A DNA stretch of 64,000 nt from Acidobacteria subdivision 2 bacterium RH1 MAG20 (GTDB taxonomy: Bacteria > Acidobacteriota > Terriglobia > Terriglobales > Acidobacteriaceae): positions 73,510 through 137,509 of the forward strand of contig NFUO01000702.1 in assembly GCA_002197545.1 (NCBI GenBank). The letters are read 5' to 3'. Below the pieces are notes generated by a model. That model had not been told where the DNA came from, did no database searches, and saw only the letters and a program-made list of their open reading frames with translations. Positions 26,121 to 33,542 of the stretch are shown one piece after another. Made by a program: the position numbers and the translations under genes. Position 1 is the stretch's first letter; every line of letters begins with the position of its first letter.

Positions 26121-27313
26121 GCCTGGCTAAATCGCAAAAGAATTTGCGCACAGCGAAACCGATTCTTCCGGGTGCGACGATTGGGATCTTTGGCGGCGGG
26201 CAGCTTGGGCGCATGACGGCGATGGCGGCGCGAGCGATGGGCTATCGCATCCAGGTGCTCGACCCAGACCCGGCGTGTCCGGCGCGGTTTGTGGTGGATG
26301 GCTGCATCGAAGCGGGGTGGGATGATTCACGCGAGGCAGCGAACCTGGCGCGCGGATGCGATGTGGTGACGCTGGAGATTGAGCAGATCTCGGCGGCGAG
26401 TATGGCGGCGGCGGCGAACTTTGCTCCGGTGAGACCGAGTGGGGCGATGCTGGCGATCATTCAGGACAGGATCGAGCAGAAGGACTGGCTGCGGCGAAAT
26501 GGGTTTCCGGTGGGTGAATATCGGGCAGTGCGATCGCTCGATGAACTGCGCCGCGCCGTCGCCGAGCTTGGCGGCAAGTGTTTTTGCAAGAGCGCGACCG
26601 GCGGCTACGATGGGCGCGGGCAGGGCAAGATTGGGTTTTTGGCTGGGGCTTCGATGGAAGACGAAGTGCGGGGAGCCTGGGCTGCTCTTGGCGAGGGGCC
26701 GGGCGTGGCGGAGAAGGCCATCGATTTGGAGCGCGAGATCTCGGTGATGGTGGCGCGTGCTCCGAATGGCGAGGTGAAGGTCTTTCCGACGGCGTGGAAC
26801 CATCACGAAGATCAGATACTGGCGTGGAGCGTGATGCCGGCTCCGCTGTCTTCGGCGACGGAGATTGAAGCGCGAAAGATTGCCGAGGAGATCGCCGATA
26901 CGTTTCAGCTTGAGGGTGTGCTGGCGGTGGAGATGTTCTGCACCAAAGACGGGAAGTTGCTGGTGAATGAGCTGGCTCCGCGGCCGCATAACAGCTACCA
27001 CGCCAGCGAACGCGCCTGCGTGACCAGCCAGTTCGAGCAACTGGTGCGGGCGGTGTGCGATCTTCCGCTCGGCGACGTGGATATCGTGCAGCCAGCGGCG
27101 ATTGCGAACCTGTTGGGCGAGGTCTGGCTGAACTCCGACGGCACGGCGCGGGAGCCGAGGTTCGATGAGGCGCTTGCCGTGCCGGGAGTAAGGCTGCATC
27201 TCTATGAGAAGCACAAGCCGCGCAAAGGGCGGAAGATGGGGCATCTGTCGACTGTGGGAGCTACGGCGGAAGAGGCGGTGGAACTGGTGCTAAGAGCGAA
27301 GGCTTTGTTGTAA
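26117..27313 (+). CDS. purK: N5-carboxyaminoimidazole ribonucleotide synthase
   Basis: 398 residues from GTG 26117 within the purE stop; an upstream in-frame ATG inside purE is less likely. ATP-grasp enzyme: N-terminal [12 protein letters not shown] (about 23-34), Gly-rich loop [13 protein letters not shown] (about 157-169), [16 protein letters not shown] (about 201-216), and [14 protein letters not shown] with the metal and active-site residues (about 289-302). It makes N5-CAIR from AIR, bicarbonate and ATP, which PurE then uses. The N-terminal 20 residues are extra and basic. Confidence 0.97.
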   Translation: MSLAKSQKNLRTAKPILPGATIGIFGGGQLGRMTAMAARAMGYRIQVLDPDPACPARFVVDGCIEAGWDDSREAANLARGCDVVTLEIEQISAASMAAAANFAPVRPSGAMLAIIQDRIEQKDWLRRNGFPVGEYRAVRSLDELRRAVAELGGKCFCKSATGGYDGRGQGKIGFLAGASMEDEVRGAWAALGEGPGVAEKAIDLEREISVMVARAPNGEVKVFPTAWNHHEDQILAWSVMPAPLSSATEIEARKIAEEIADTFQLEGVLAVEMFCTKDGKLLVNELAPRPHNSYHASERACVTSQFEQLVRAVCDLPLGDVDIVQPAAIANLLGEVWLNSDGTAREPRFDEALAVPGVRLHLYEKHKPRKGRKMGHLSTVGATAEEAVELVLRAKALL

Positions 27314-27395
27314 GAATTTAGCGCCAGTGCCTGAATACAAATTTGGCCGATAATGATTCCAGCCAAAGAAGTTATATCGAACCTGAGGAGAAACA

Positions 27396-27839
27396 ATGTG
27401 TGATGTGCATTACTTGCTTCAGGAAGTTGCCCCGATATCCACTCATATGTCCTACGAATCGTTTTTAACGATCGTCCTGACCTCTTTATGCGTGATTCTC
27501 GCTGCACTAGCCCTTGGTATTGGCGCGCTTGCAGTGTGGGGATATAACGGCATTCAAGAAGCAGTTACAAAGCGAGCCACTAACAATGCTGAAGCTGCCT
27601 TAGCCGCAAAAATGCAGGAGTATCCAGACGCGAAGGAAATTATCACCGTGTTTCGAAAGTTCCAGGAGCATGTTCAATTTATGGAATCGATTCGTGAACA
27701 AATGGCTACCGGTGGATCGAATAACGTTGCAGAAGCATCAAATTTAGTACAAGATGAGAGTGCGGGGAGACCTGCGGACTCCATCGCAGCTGACTACCCT
27801 TCAGTGCAGGAGGTTGATATCGATGTCAAACGTACTTGA
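27396..27839 (+). CDS. Single-pass membrane protein overlapping an ImmA/IrrE gene
   Basis: 147 residues, preceded by GAGGAG. One strong membrane helix (IVLTSLCVILAALALGIGALAVWGY, about 25-49) is followed by a cytosolic helical part (VTKRATNNAEAALAAKMQ, VFRKFQEHVQFMESIREQM). No known family was recognised. The last 17 bp overlap the start of the peptidase gene, in a different frame. Codon use is less GC-rich than purEK, so the pair may be an acquired cassette. A sensor, immunity or substrate role for the peptidase is conceivable. Confidence 0.65.
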   Translation: MCDVHYLLQEVAPISTHMSYESFLTIVLTSLCVILAALALGIGALAVWGYNGIQEAVTKRATNNAEAALAAKMQEYPDAKEIITVFRKFQEHVQFMESIREQMATGGSNNVAEASNLVQDESAGRPADSIAADYPSVQEVDIDVKRT

Positions 27840-28326
27840 AAGAGCGACGACGGCAACTCCTGGACAAGTGATTGCAAAATACCAGACGGAAGCTCCAGTC
27901 AATGTAGTTAAGATTGCCGAGGAGTTGGGAATCCATGTTTGGGAGATGGAGAACATGTCTCCGGATGTCTCTGGAAAACTCTTCCGGGACAAATTAAATG
28001 GTGGCCCAAGCGGCTTTAGCATTGTCGTGCGCAAATCGGATTCCCCCGCGCGCAAACGATTTACCGTAGCCCATGAGATAGCTCACTTTGTGCTTCACAA
28101 AGACAAGCTCGACGGCGGGATTATTGATGACGCAATGTACCGCAGCGGACTGGGAAATAAGGAAGAGACTGAAGCCAACCGTCTAGCGGCAGATATCCTC
28201 ATGCCGTACAGCTTGATTCAAAGTCTCGTCAAACAGGGTTACAAAAGCGGAGCCATGTTGGCCGAGAAGCTTGGCGTTTCAAAGACTGCCATCGGTATCA
28301 GGCTAGGGCTGTCCAACGTGGATTGA
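27823..28326 (+). CDS. ImmA/IrrE-family zinc metallopeptidase
   Basis: 167 residues from ATG 27823, with AGGAGG about 9 bases upstream. The COG2856 core is clear: FTVAHEIAHFVLH with the HEIAH zinc motif at 84-88, then EETEANRLAADILMP (about 115-129), where Glu is the third ligand. The C-terminal LAEKLGVSKTAIGIRLGLSN is helix-turn-helix-like. Relatives cleave repressors (ImmA of ICEBs1, IrrE/PprI) to induce mobile elements or stress genes. Here the partner is a membrane protein rather than an XRE repressor, although an XRE repressor lies 12 kb to the left. Confidence 0.9.
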   Translation: MSNVLERATTATPGQVIAKYQTEAPVNVVKIAEELGIHVWEMENMSPDVSGKLFRDKLNGGPSGFSIVVRKSDSPARKRFTVAHEIAHFVLHKDKLDGGIIDDAMYRSGLGNKEETEANRLAADILMPYSLIQSLVKQGYKSGAMLAEKLGVSKTAIGIRLGLSNVD

Positions 28327-28336
28327 ATCTATAGCC

Positions 28337-28376
28337 AAAAGGCGACGGACTCATTCTGAGTCCGTCGCCTTTTTTG
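28337..28376. terminator. Bidirectional terminator between ImmA-like and E2 genes
   Basis: A 13-bp perfect stem GGCGACGGACTCA/TGAGTCCGTCGCC is flanked by AAAA on the left and TTTTTT on the right. It serves the convergent genes on both sides. Confidence 0.9.
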
Positions 28377-28393
28377 TTGATGGAAGATCGTGC

Positions 28394-30031
28394 TTACCCG
28401 ATGTCTTCGGACCAGTTTTCGAGATAGGCCTTGAAGTCGGACATGAATTTGCCGGCGTCGGCCCCGTCGACGATGCGGTGGTCGAAGCCGAGGGTGAAGC
28501 GCTGGATGGAGCGGATGGCGATGGAGTCGTTGCCGTCCTTGTCCGTCAGAACTTCGGCTTCCTTGTTGAGGCCGCCGATGCCGAGGATGGCGCTCTGCGG
28601 CTGGTTGATGATCGGCGTGCCGAACTGCTCGCCGAAGATGCCGGAGTTGGTGAGGGTGAAGGTGCCGCCGGAGATCTCGTCGGGGGCGAGCTTCTTGCCG
28701 CGGGCGCGCTCGGCCACATCGACGATGCCGCGGGCGATGCCGAGGAAGTTCTTCTCCTCGGTCTGCTTGAGCACAGGGACGATCAGGCCCCAGTCGAGCG
28801 CGACCGCGATGCCGATGTTGATGTTCTTGTTGTAGAGGATAGCGTCGCCCTGGAGGAAGGCATTGACGACAGGGTGTTTGCGCAGCGCCACGATGGCGGC
28901 GCGGGTGATGAAGGGCATGTAAGTCAGCTTGACGCCGTTGCGTTGCTCGTACTTCGACTTTTCTTTCTCGCGCAGCTTGACGATGCGGGTCATGTCCACC
29001 TTGAAGACAGTGTGGACGTGCGGGCTGGTACGCTTGGATTCGACCATGCGCTGGGCGATGATGGAGCGCATCTTCGACATCGGGACGAGTTCGCCGGGCT
29101 GCGGTGTTGGCGCAGCCGGTTTGGCTGCCGCCGGAGCGGATGCCGCAGGTGCAGCAGCAGCGGGCTTCGCGCCTCCTTCGAGGTGGCCGAGGATGTCGGT
29201 CTTGGTGATGCGGCCGGCGGAGCCGGTGCCGGGAACCTGGGCGAGATCGACGTTGTTGTCCTTGGCGATCTTGCGCACGAGCGGCGAGGAGCGAACGCCT
29301 TCGCCCGCTGTTGCCGAGGCTGAACCCACCTTAGTCTCCGATGAGACTGGAGCCGAAGATGGGGCATCCGCGGTCGTGACAGGCGCGGCCTTTGGGGCAG
29401 CAGGAGCGGCCTTGCCGGCAGCGCCGCCGATGACGGCGACGACAGTGTTGACCGTAACGGTCGTGCCTTCGGCGACCTTGATCTCGGAGAGGGTCCCAGC
29501 CACGGGTGAGGGAATCTCGGCGTCAACCTTGTCGGTGGAGATTTCAAAGATAGGCTCGTCGCGCTGGACGGTGTCGCCGACCTTCTTGAGCCACTTGGTG
29601 ATGGTTCCCTCGGTGATGGACTCGCCCATCTGCGGCATCAGGACTTCGGTACCCGGTCCAGCGGCAGCAGCGGCTGGCGGATTGCCCTGGGTTGCCGCTG
29701 GCGTTTCGGCGGCGGCTGGGGTGGCCGTATCTGCGGCAGGAGCGGCTGCGGTTTCTGCCTTTGCGGGTGCTGCGGCAGGCGCGGAGGCAGAGCCGCTTTC
29801 GGCGATGGTGGCGACGACGGTGTTGATAGTAACGGTCTTACCTTCCTCCACCTTGATCTCGGAGAGGGTTCCGGCCACAGGCGAGGGAATCTCGGCGTCG
29901 ACCTTGTCGGTCGAAATCTCAAAGAGCGGCTCGTCGCGCTGGACGGTGTCGCCGGGCTTTTTGAGCCACTTGGTGATAGTGCCTTCGGTGATGGATTCGC
30001 CCATCTGGGGCATAACTACGTCAGTCGGCAT
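28394..30031 (-). CDS. sucB: 2-oxoacid dehydrogenase E2 (dihydrolipoyl acyltransferase, two lipoyl domains)
   Basis: 545 residues. Two lipoyl domains (about 2-77 and 129-203) have lipoyl lysines at Lys43 and Lys168, both in TDKVDAEIPSP. They are joined by Ala/Pro-rich linkers. An E3-binding domain (about 250-285, SPLVRKIAKDNNVDL) and a catalytic acyltransferase core (about 315-545) follow, with DHRIVDGADAGKF near the end. The DKVDAEIPSP form fits the succinyltransferase of the 2-oxoglutarate complex as well as branched-chain versions, so the substrate assignment is tentative. LipB and LpdA genes lie 1.5-5 kb away. The two lipoyl halves are near-identical in DNA, so recombination between them is possible. 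Confidence 0.88.
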   Translation of the reverse strand: MPTDVVMPQMGESITEGTITKWLKKPGDTVQRDEPLFEISTDKVDAEIPSPVAGTLSEIKVEEGKTVTINTVVATIAESGSASAPAAAPAKAETAAAPAADTATPAAAETPAATQGNPPAAAAAGPGTEVLMPQMGESITEGTITKWLKKVGDTVQRDEPIFEISTDKVDAEIPSPVAGTLSEIKVAEGTTVTVNTVVAVIGGAAGKAAPAAPKAAPVTTADAPSSAPVSSETKVGSASATAGEGVRSSPLVRKIAKDNNVDLAQVPGTGSAGRITKTDILGHLEGGAKPAAAAPAASAPAAAKPAAPTPQPGELVPMSKMRSIIAQRMVESKRTSPHVHTVFKVDMTRIVKLREKEKSKYEQRNGVKLTYMPFITRAAIVALRKHPVVNAFLQGDAILYNKNINIGIAVALDWGLIVPVLKQTEEKNFLGIARGIVDVAERARGKKLAPDEISGGTFTLTNSGIFGEQFGTPIINQPQSAILGIGGLNKEAEVLTDKDGNDSIAIRSIQRFTLGFDHRIVDGADAGKFMSDFKAYLENWSEDIG

Positions 30032-30185
30032 GAAGGTTCCTTATGGTGATACCGGGCTTTTTGCGAAATTGCCGCGCAACTTTGGATTATAAGACGATGG
30101 GTTGAAAACTGGCATATCGAGCCGATAATCGACGCTTGATGAATGGTGGGGTAACGCCGGAACCGGCATGAGACAAAGGCAAAGA

Positions 30186-30250
30186 CGAAATACAGGGGTC
30201 TCTCCGCTGCGGCGTGCGATGAAGCCGCACGCCTTCGGTCGAGATGACAT
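30186..30250 (-). repeat. Dispersed palindromic repeat (CGTCATCTCGACC family), inverted
   Basis: Minus-strand copy: CGAAATACAGGGGTCTCTCC ... a GCGGCGTGC/GCACGCC-type hairpin ... GGTCGAGATGAC. It sits in the 314-base gap between the E2 gene and the esterase; no gene was seen in that gap. Confidence 0.8.
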
Positions 30251-30277
30251 TGGGGTTGGAGTTTGTAATAGTTCCAA

Positions 30278-30312
30278 CCGCAGATCCCTCCGCTTCGCTG
30301 CGGGATGACAAA
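30278..30312 (-). repeat. Short repeat with CGCAG...CTGCG hairpin
   Basis: ACCGCAGATCCCTCCGCTTC followed by GCTGCGGGATGAC. It resembles the inverted GTCATCCTGAGCG-family ends at 10575 and 11774. Confidence 0.5.
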
Positions 30313-30345
30313 AAAGAAGCTTCGCGGTAGGTAATCCCAGAACGC

Positions 30346-31356
30346 CTACTGCGAAATCATCCCGATCGTCCCCAGCCATATCTCCACCAGCTCCGGCCAT
30401 CTGGTTGCCGGAAGTTTCGTGCGCCGCAGCCCGAAGGCGTGGCCGCCCTGCGCGTACAGATGCATCTCCACGGGCACTCCAGCCTTCTTCAGCCCAATGT
30501 AGTACGCCAGCGATTGCTCTACACCGTCCACGTTGTCGTCCTCGTTCTGCAGCAAAAACGTAGGCGGCGTCTGGCGGGTGACAGGAATTTCGGGGTTCAG
30601 CAAAAGATGCTTATCAGCATTCGGTGGATGAGGAACGATAAACTTTTTGGCGCCTTGATTGGCATCCCATTCCGCCGCGGCAATCGACAGATGCCCGGGA
30701 TAGATAGGCACGGCAAAGTCCGGGCGACAGCTTTCTTTGTCGGCGGCATCGACAGCGAGGTACAAACGCTTCGCGTAGTGCGTGCTGATCGCCGCCGCCA
30801 GATGCCCGCCCGCCGAAAACCCGAGCACCCCAATCTTGTGCGGATCGATATGCCACTCCGCCGCGTGAAGGCGCACCAGCCCCACCGTCCTCTGCGCATC
30901 TTCAAGCGCCATCGGCGACTCCGGATACGGCCCCGATTTCGGATACTCCCCCACATCCGTCACGCGGTATTTCAGCAGCACACACGTGATCCCCCTGGGC
31001 GTCAGCCAGTCACAGACCTCCGTGCCTTCAAGGTCGATGGCCAGCATCTGATAGCCCCCGCCGGGAAACACGACCACCGCAACGCCGATATTCTTTCCTG
31101 TTGGCGAATAGATCGTCATGGTAGGCCGCGCCACATTCTCCACGGCGAGCCACGGCTTGCCTGCGACTGGCTCTTTCGTAACCAGCTCCGTGGTCTCCGG
31201 CCCTTTGGCAGGTCGCGCATCGGGGGGCGTTCCCGGCCAGATCGGTATCTGGGTATGTCCCGGCGTGGGCTGCCAGGCTGGCTGTTGTGCGTGCAAACTG
31301 CTAAAAGCAAATACGGCGCAGAGGGCTAAGAGAAGAGGCTTCGTCACAGTCTCCAC
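30346..31356 (-). CDS. Secreted alpha/beta hydrolase (acetyl-esterase/BD-FAE-like)
   Basis: About 336 residues if it starts at GTG 31356, which places a signal peptide at the front (KPLLLALCAVFAFSSLHAQ). An in-frame ATG at 31416 adds 20 residues that do not look like a signal sequence. Core motifs: oxyanion-hole HGGG-like segment VFPGGGYQMLA, nucleophile elbow GFSAGGHLAA, acid in NEDDNVDG, and His in YAQGGHAFGLR. This fits carbohydrate acetyl or feruloyl esterases common in plant-polymer-degrading bacteria. It probably acts in the periplasm. The start is uncertain. Confidence 0.8.
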   Translation of the reverse strand: METVTKPLLLALCAVFAFSSLHAQQPAWQPTPGHTQIPIWPGTPPDARPAKGPETTELVTKEPVAGKPWLAVENVARPTMTIYSPTGKNIGVAVVVFPGGGYQMLAIDLEGTEVCDWLTPRGITCVLLKYRVTDVGEYPKSGPYPESPMALEDAQRTVGLVRLHAAEWHIDPHKIGVLGFSAGGHLAAAISTHYAKRLYLAVDAADKESCRPDFAVPIYPGHLSIAAAEWDANQGAKKFIVPHPPNADKHLLLNPEIPVTRQTPPTFLLQNEDDNVDGVEQSLAYYIGLKKAGVPVEMHLYAQGGHAFGLRRTKLPATRWPELVEIWLGTIGMISQ

Positions 31357-31425
31357 AGGGTAATGGCGCCGGTGGCTGTGAATGGCGTGATTTGCGGGGA
31401 GTACATGCAATGGCAACAGCAGTTC

Positions 31426-32172
31426 TTAAACAGGTTCGCGGACGGTCGCGCCTGCTGGATGAAGCAGCTCGTTCAGCGACTCCGACCAGAGCATCTGCCG
31501 CTCGAAGATGCGGCCGAAGTTGCGGGCGGTGGAGTTGAGGGCATTCTCGAAGGTGGGCTGTCGAGCGGAGTCGGCTTCGAGTTCGAGGCTGGTGACCTGA
31601 CGGTCGGTGATGCCGCAGGGGATGATCCAGTCGAAGTCGCGGAGGTCGGTGGTGACGTTGAGGGCGAAGCCGTGCGAGGTGACTCCCTGCGAGACGTGGA
31701 CGCCGATGGCGGCGATTTTTTTCTCCTGAATGCTGCCTCCGGCCATCGTCCAGACACCGGTGCGTTTGGGGATGCGCTGCGCCATGACACCAAAGTCGCC
31801 GCAGGTGCGGATGAGGACCTCTTCGAGCAGGCGAACGTAGTCCACCGGGCCTAGATGCGGCCCCTTCTTTCCTGGGAGATCGCCGCGCAGATCGATGATC
31901 GGGTAGCCGACGAGCTGTCCGGGGCCATGGTAAGTGACATCGCCGCCGCGATTGATCTCGTGCAGCTCGATGCCGCGCTGCGCAAGGAACTCGTCAGAGG
32001 CAAGGACGTTGGAGCGGCTGGCGTTGCGGCCAAGGGTCAATACAGGCGGGTGCTCGAGGAGGAGGAGCGCGTCGCCGATGAGGTTCTGCTTGCGGGCGGC
32101 GATGACCTGCTGCTGAATGGCGAGAGCGTCCGCGTAGGGGATGCGTCCGAGATGGAGGAGATGGATGAACAA
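31426..32172 (-). CDS. lipB: Octanoyl-(acyl-carrier-protein):protein N-octanoyltransferase
   Basis: 248 residues, TTG start with GAGGG seven bases upstream. Conserved LipB motifs: LLLEHPPVLTLGRNA (about 37-51), RGGDVTYHGPGQLVGYP (about 74-90), KIAAIGVHVSQGVTSHGFALN (about 136-156) and catalytic Cys in WIIPCGI (about 167-173). It transfers octanoate to lipoyl domains such as those of the E2 encoded next door. The start codon directly follows the hicA stop in the same frame (TGA-TTG), so hicA and lipB are separated by one stop codon only. Confidence 0.93.
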   Translation of the reverse strand: MFIHLLHLGRIPYADALAIQQQVIAARKQNLIGDALLLLEHPPVLTLGRNASRSNVLASDEFLAQRGIELHEINRGGDVTYHGPGQLVGYPIIDLRGDLPGKKGPHLGPVDYVRLLEEVLIRTCGDFGVMAQRIPKRTGVWTMAGGSIQEKKIAAIGVHVSQGVTSHGFALNVTTDLRDFDWIIPCGITDRQVTSLELEADSARQPTFENALNSTARNFGRIFERQMLWSESLNELLHPAGATVREPV

Positions 32173-32373
32173 TCAGCGACCCTCGCGGCCAAGCTCTGGA
32201 ACCGAAAGTCCCCTGCAAATCTTTCTTCCCAGCAGGTCGGAGATTTCGGTGTGGCGAGGCACAGCCTCGGTCTGTCCGGTCGCTGGGTTCGTCCAAAGCG
32301 AGTGCGCACCGCCCTCGCGCTTCAGATAACAGCCGTGTAGTCGAAGGTGACGAAGAAGAGCGTCCCGCTTCAC
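32173..32373 (-). CDS. hicA: HicA-type toxin (mRNA interferase)
   Basis: 66 residues, GTG start overlapping the hicB stop (GTGA). HicA dsRBD-like fold: KRDALLRHLRLHGCYLKREGGAHSLWTNP, with the catalytic His in GAHSLW, then VPRHTEISDLLGRKICRGL. HicA toxins cleave mRNA; HicB neutralises them. Gene order is antitoxin first, the less common but known arrangement. The C-terminus runs to the codon before lipB. Confidence 0.85.
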   Translation of the reverse strand: MKRDALLRHLRLHGCYLKREGGAHSLWTNPATGQTEAVPRHTEISDLLGRKICRGLSVPELGREGR

Positions 32374-32585
32374 GCCACCCGCACCACATCGCGAATCGCG
32401 TCCGGCGGAACGCCTCGCAGTCCATCCTCGCGGCGATCTTCCAGGATCAGAGCGATCGCCTGCGCAAGGTTTTCGCGGCACTCTTCGACGGAATGGCCCT
32501 GTCCGTTCGCGCCAGGTATCTCTGGCGACCAGCCGATGAACCACTCTCCATCGCGCTCAATGACGGCGGTGAACTCATTGCTCAT
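32370..32585 (-). CDS. hicB: HicB-type antitoxin
   Basis: 71 residues from ATG 32585. HicB partial RNase H-like fold: FTAVIERDGEWFIGWSPEIPGANGQGHSVEECRENLAQAI (about 4-43). It ends DAIRDVVRVA without a separate DNA-binding domain, the short HicB form. Its stop overlaps the hicA start, so the pair is coupled. An in-frame ATG further upstream (32642) would add residues not seen in the family. Confidence 0.85.
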   Translation of the reverse strand: MSNEFTAVIERDGEWFIGWSPEIPGANGQGHSVEECRENLAQAIALILEDRREDGLRGVPPDAIRDVVRVA

Positions 32586-32657
32586 AAGCAAAGTATAGTC
32601 CTCGGACGAGAAGGACTGGAACCTCATTGCAGTTCCGTCCATCCCGGTCTCTGGCGC

Positions 32658-32828
32658 TCAGGCATGCCCTTCAAGCATCTCGATCAGCTCGGCCACACTC
32701 CCCGAGGTCCACTCAGGCGGCAACCCGAGCTTTCTTGGCTTTACCCGAAACGGACGCAGCGTGGCCGGTGCGGTAGCCTGTTGAAGCCCTGAGCGAAGTA
32801 ACTGGACCGTATGGGTCAAGACAAAACT
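32658..32828 (-). pseudogene. Remnant of a VapB-type antitoxin gene (C-terminal half)
   Basis: The minus-strand frame ending at 32658 reads TVQLLRSGLQQA ... LRPFRVKPRKLGLPPEWTSG and SVAELIEMLEGH. That is the usual C-terminal part of VapB antitoxins (a ...LLRxGL helix, then PFxVxPRxLGL, then an IxELLExLEG helix). The N-terminal DNA-binding part is absent; upstream the frame runs into the parD promoter region and parD antisense. It appears to be a 5'-deleted remnant, perhaps cut when parDE arrived. Confidence 0.6.
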
Positions 32829-32829
32829 C

Positions 32830-32865
32830 TTGCCAACTATTGGCAACTTTTTTACCATGGGTAAA
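32830..32865 (+). promoter_or_regulatory. Tandem palindromes upstream of parDE (candidate operator)
   Basis: TTGCCAA-CTA-TTGGCAA (32830-32846) and TTTACC-ATG-GGTAAA (32851-32865) are two perfect inverted repeats, ending 12 bases before the parD start. ParD antitoxins commonly autorepress at such palindromes. Confidence 0.7.
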
Positions 32866-32877
32866 GAGGGACAGTTT

Positions 32878-33150
32878 ATGCCGACGCGCAACATCAATCT
32901 CACCCCGGAGATGGACCAGTTTGTCGACGCGAAGATCCGCACCGGCCAGTATGCCAATGCGAGCGAGGTCCTCCGTGCCGGATTGCGGGCGTTGGAACAG
33001 GACGAGCAGGAAGACCAGGCCAGGCTCCATGCGCTTCGCACGGCGGTGCAGGCGGGTATCGATAGCGGTGTTTCCAAAGGCGATCCCATTGGCAGAATCC
33101 GCGCGCGGATTCGGAGACGAGTTGAGGCGACTGGAAGGCGCACTGCGTGA
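32878..33150 (+). CDS. parD: ParD-type antitoxin (ribbon-helix-helix)
   Basis: 90 residues from ATG 32878, with AAGAGGGA about 8 bases upstream. The CopG/ParD ribbon-helix-helix is clear: RNINLTPEMDQFVDAKIRTGQYANASEVLRAGLRALEQDE (about 4-43). The disordered C-terminal half that wraps the toxin follows. Its stop overlaps the parE start (GTGA). Confidence 0.92.
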   Translation: MPTRNINLTPEMDQFVDAKIRTGQYANASEVLRAGLRALEQDEQEDQARLHALRTAVQAGIDSGVSKGDPIGRIRARIRRRVEATGRRTA

Positions 33151-33455
33151 GCCGGTACCGGCTGTCGATGCTGGCGGAACTTGATCTCGCGGATATCGCC
33201 GACTACACGGCAGACGTGTGGGGCGGCAAGCAAGCCGAGGTGTACCTCGACCGTCTCGTCGATTGTTTTGTTCGCATTGCGAAGATGCCTGAGATAGGGC
33301 GCTCGTGCGGTTCCGTCCATCCGGGTTTTCGTCGCATAGAGCAAGGAAAGCACGTTATCTTTTATGAGCCTAGGGATGGTGGTGTCTTCATCAGCAGAGT
33401 CCTTCATCAAAGTATGCTGCCGATCAAACACGCACTCATGGAAGATGTGGACTAA
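33147..33455 (+). CDS. parE: ParE-type toxin
   Basis: 102 residues, GTG start within the parD stop. RelE/ParE fold: YRLSMLAELDLADIADYTADVWGGKQAEVYLDRL (about 4-37), then EIGRSCGSVHPGFRRIEQGKHVIFYEP with the conserved arginine strand. Family ParE toxins poison DNA gyrase. It is convergent with lpdA and separated from it by a strong hairpin. Confidence 0.92.
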   Translation: MSRYRLSMLAELDLADIADYTADVWGGKQAEVYLDRLVDCFVRIAKMPEIGRSCGSVHPGFRRIEQGKHVIFYEPRDGGVFISRVLHQSMLPIKHALMEDVD

Positions 33456-33491
33456 CGCGGTCATCGCCAAAAACTCTACATTTCACTCAAT

Positions 33492-33522
33492 GCAATAGCC
33501 CGGCATCGAGCCGGGCTATTGC
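33492..33522. terminator. Hairpin between parE and lpdA
   Basis: A perfect 12-bp stem GCAATAGCCCGG/CCGGGCTATTGC with a 7-base loop, between convergent genes. There is no long T run on either side, so it is a stem-type terminator or an mRNA 3' end. Confidence 0.7.
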
Positions 33523-33542
33523 CGATGTAAAACCGCGCAGGA

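Noticed and set aside
32658..33470. 270-residue minus-strand frame over parDE
   Set aside because: Most of it is antisense to parD/parE. Only the last 55 residues make sense, as a VapB remnant, which is reported separately.
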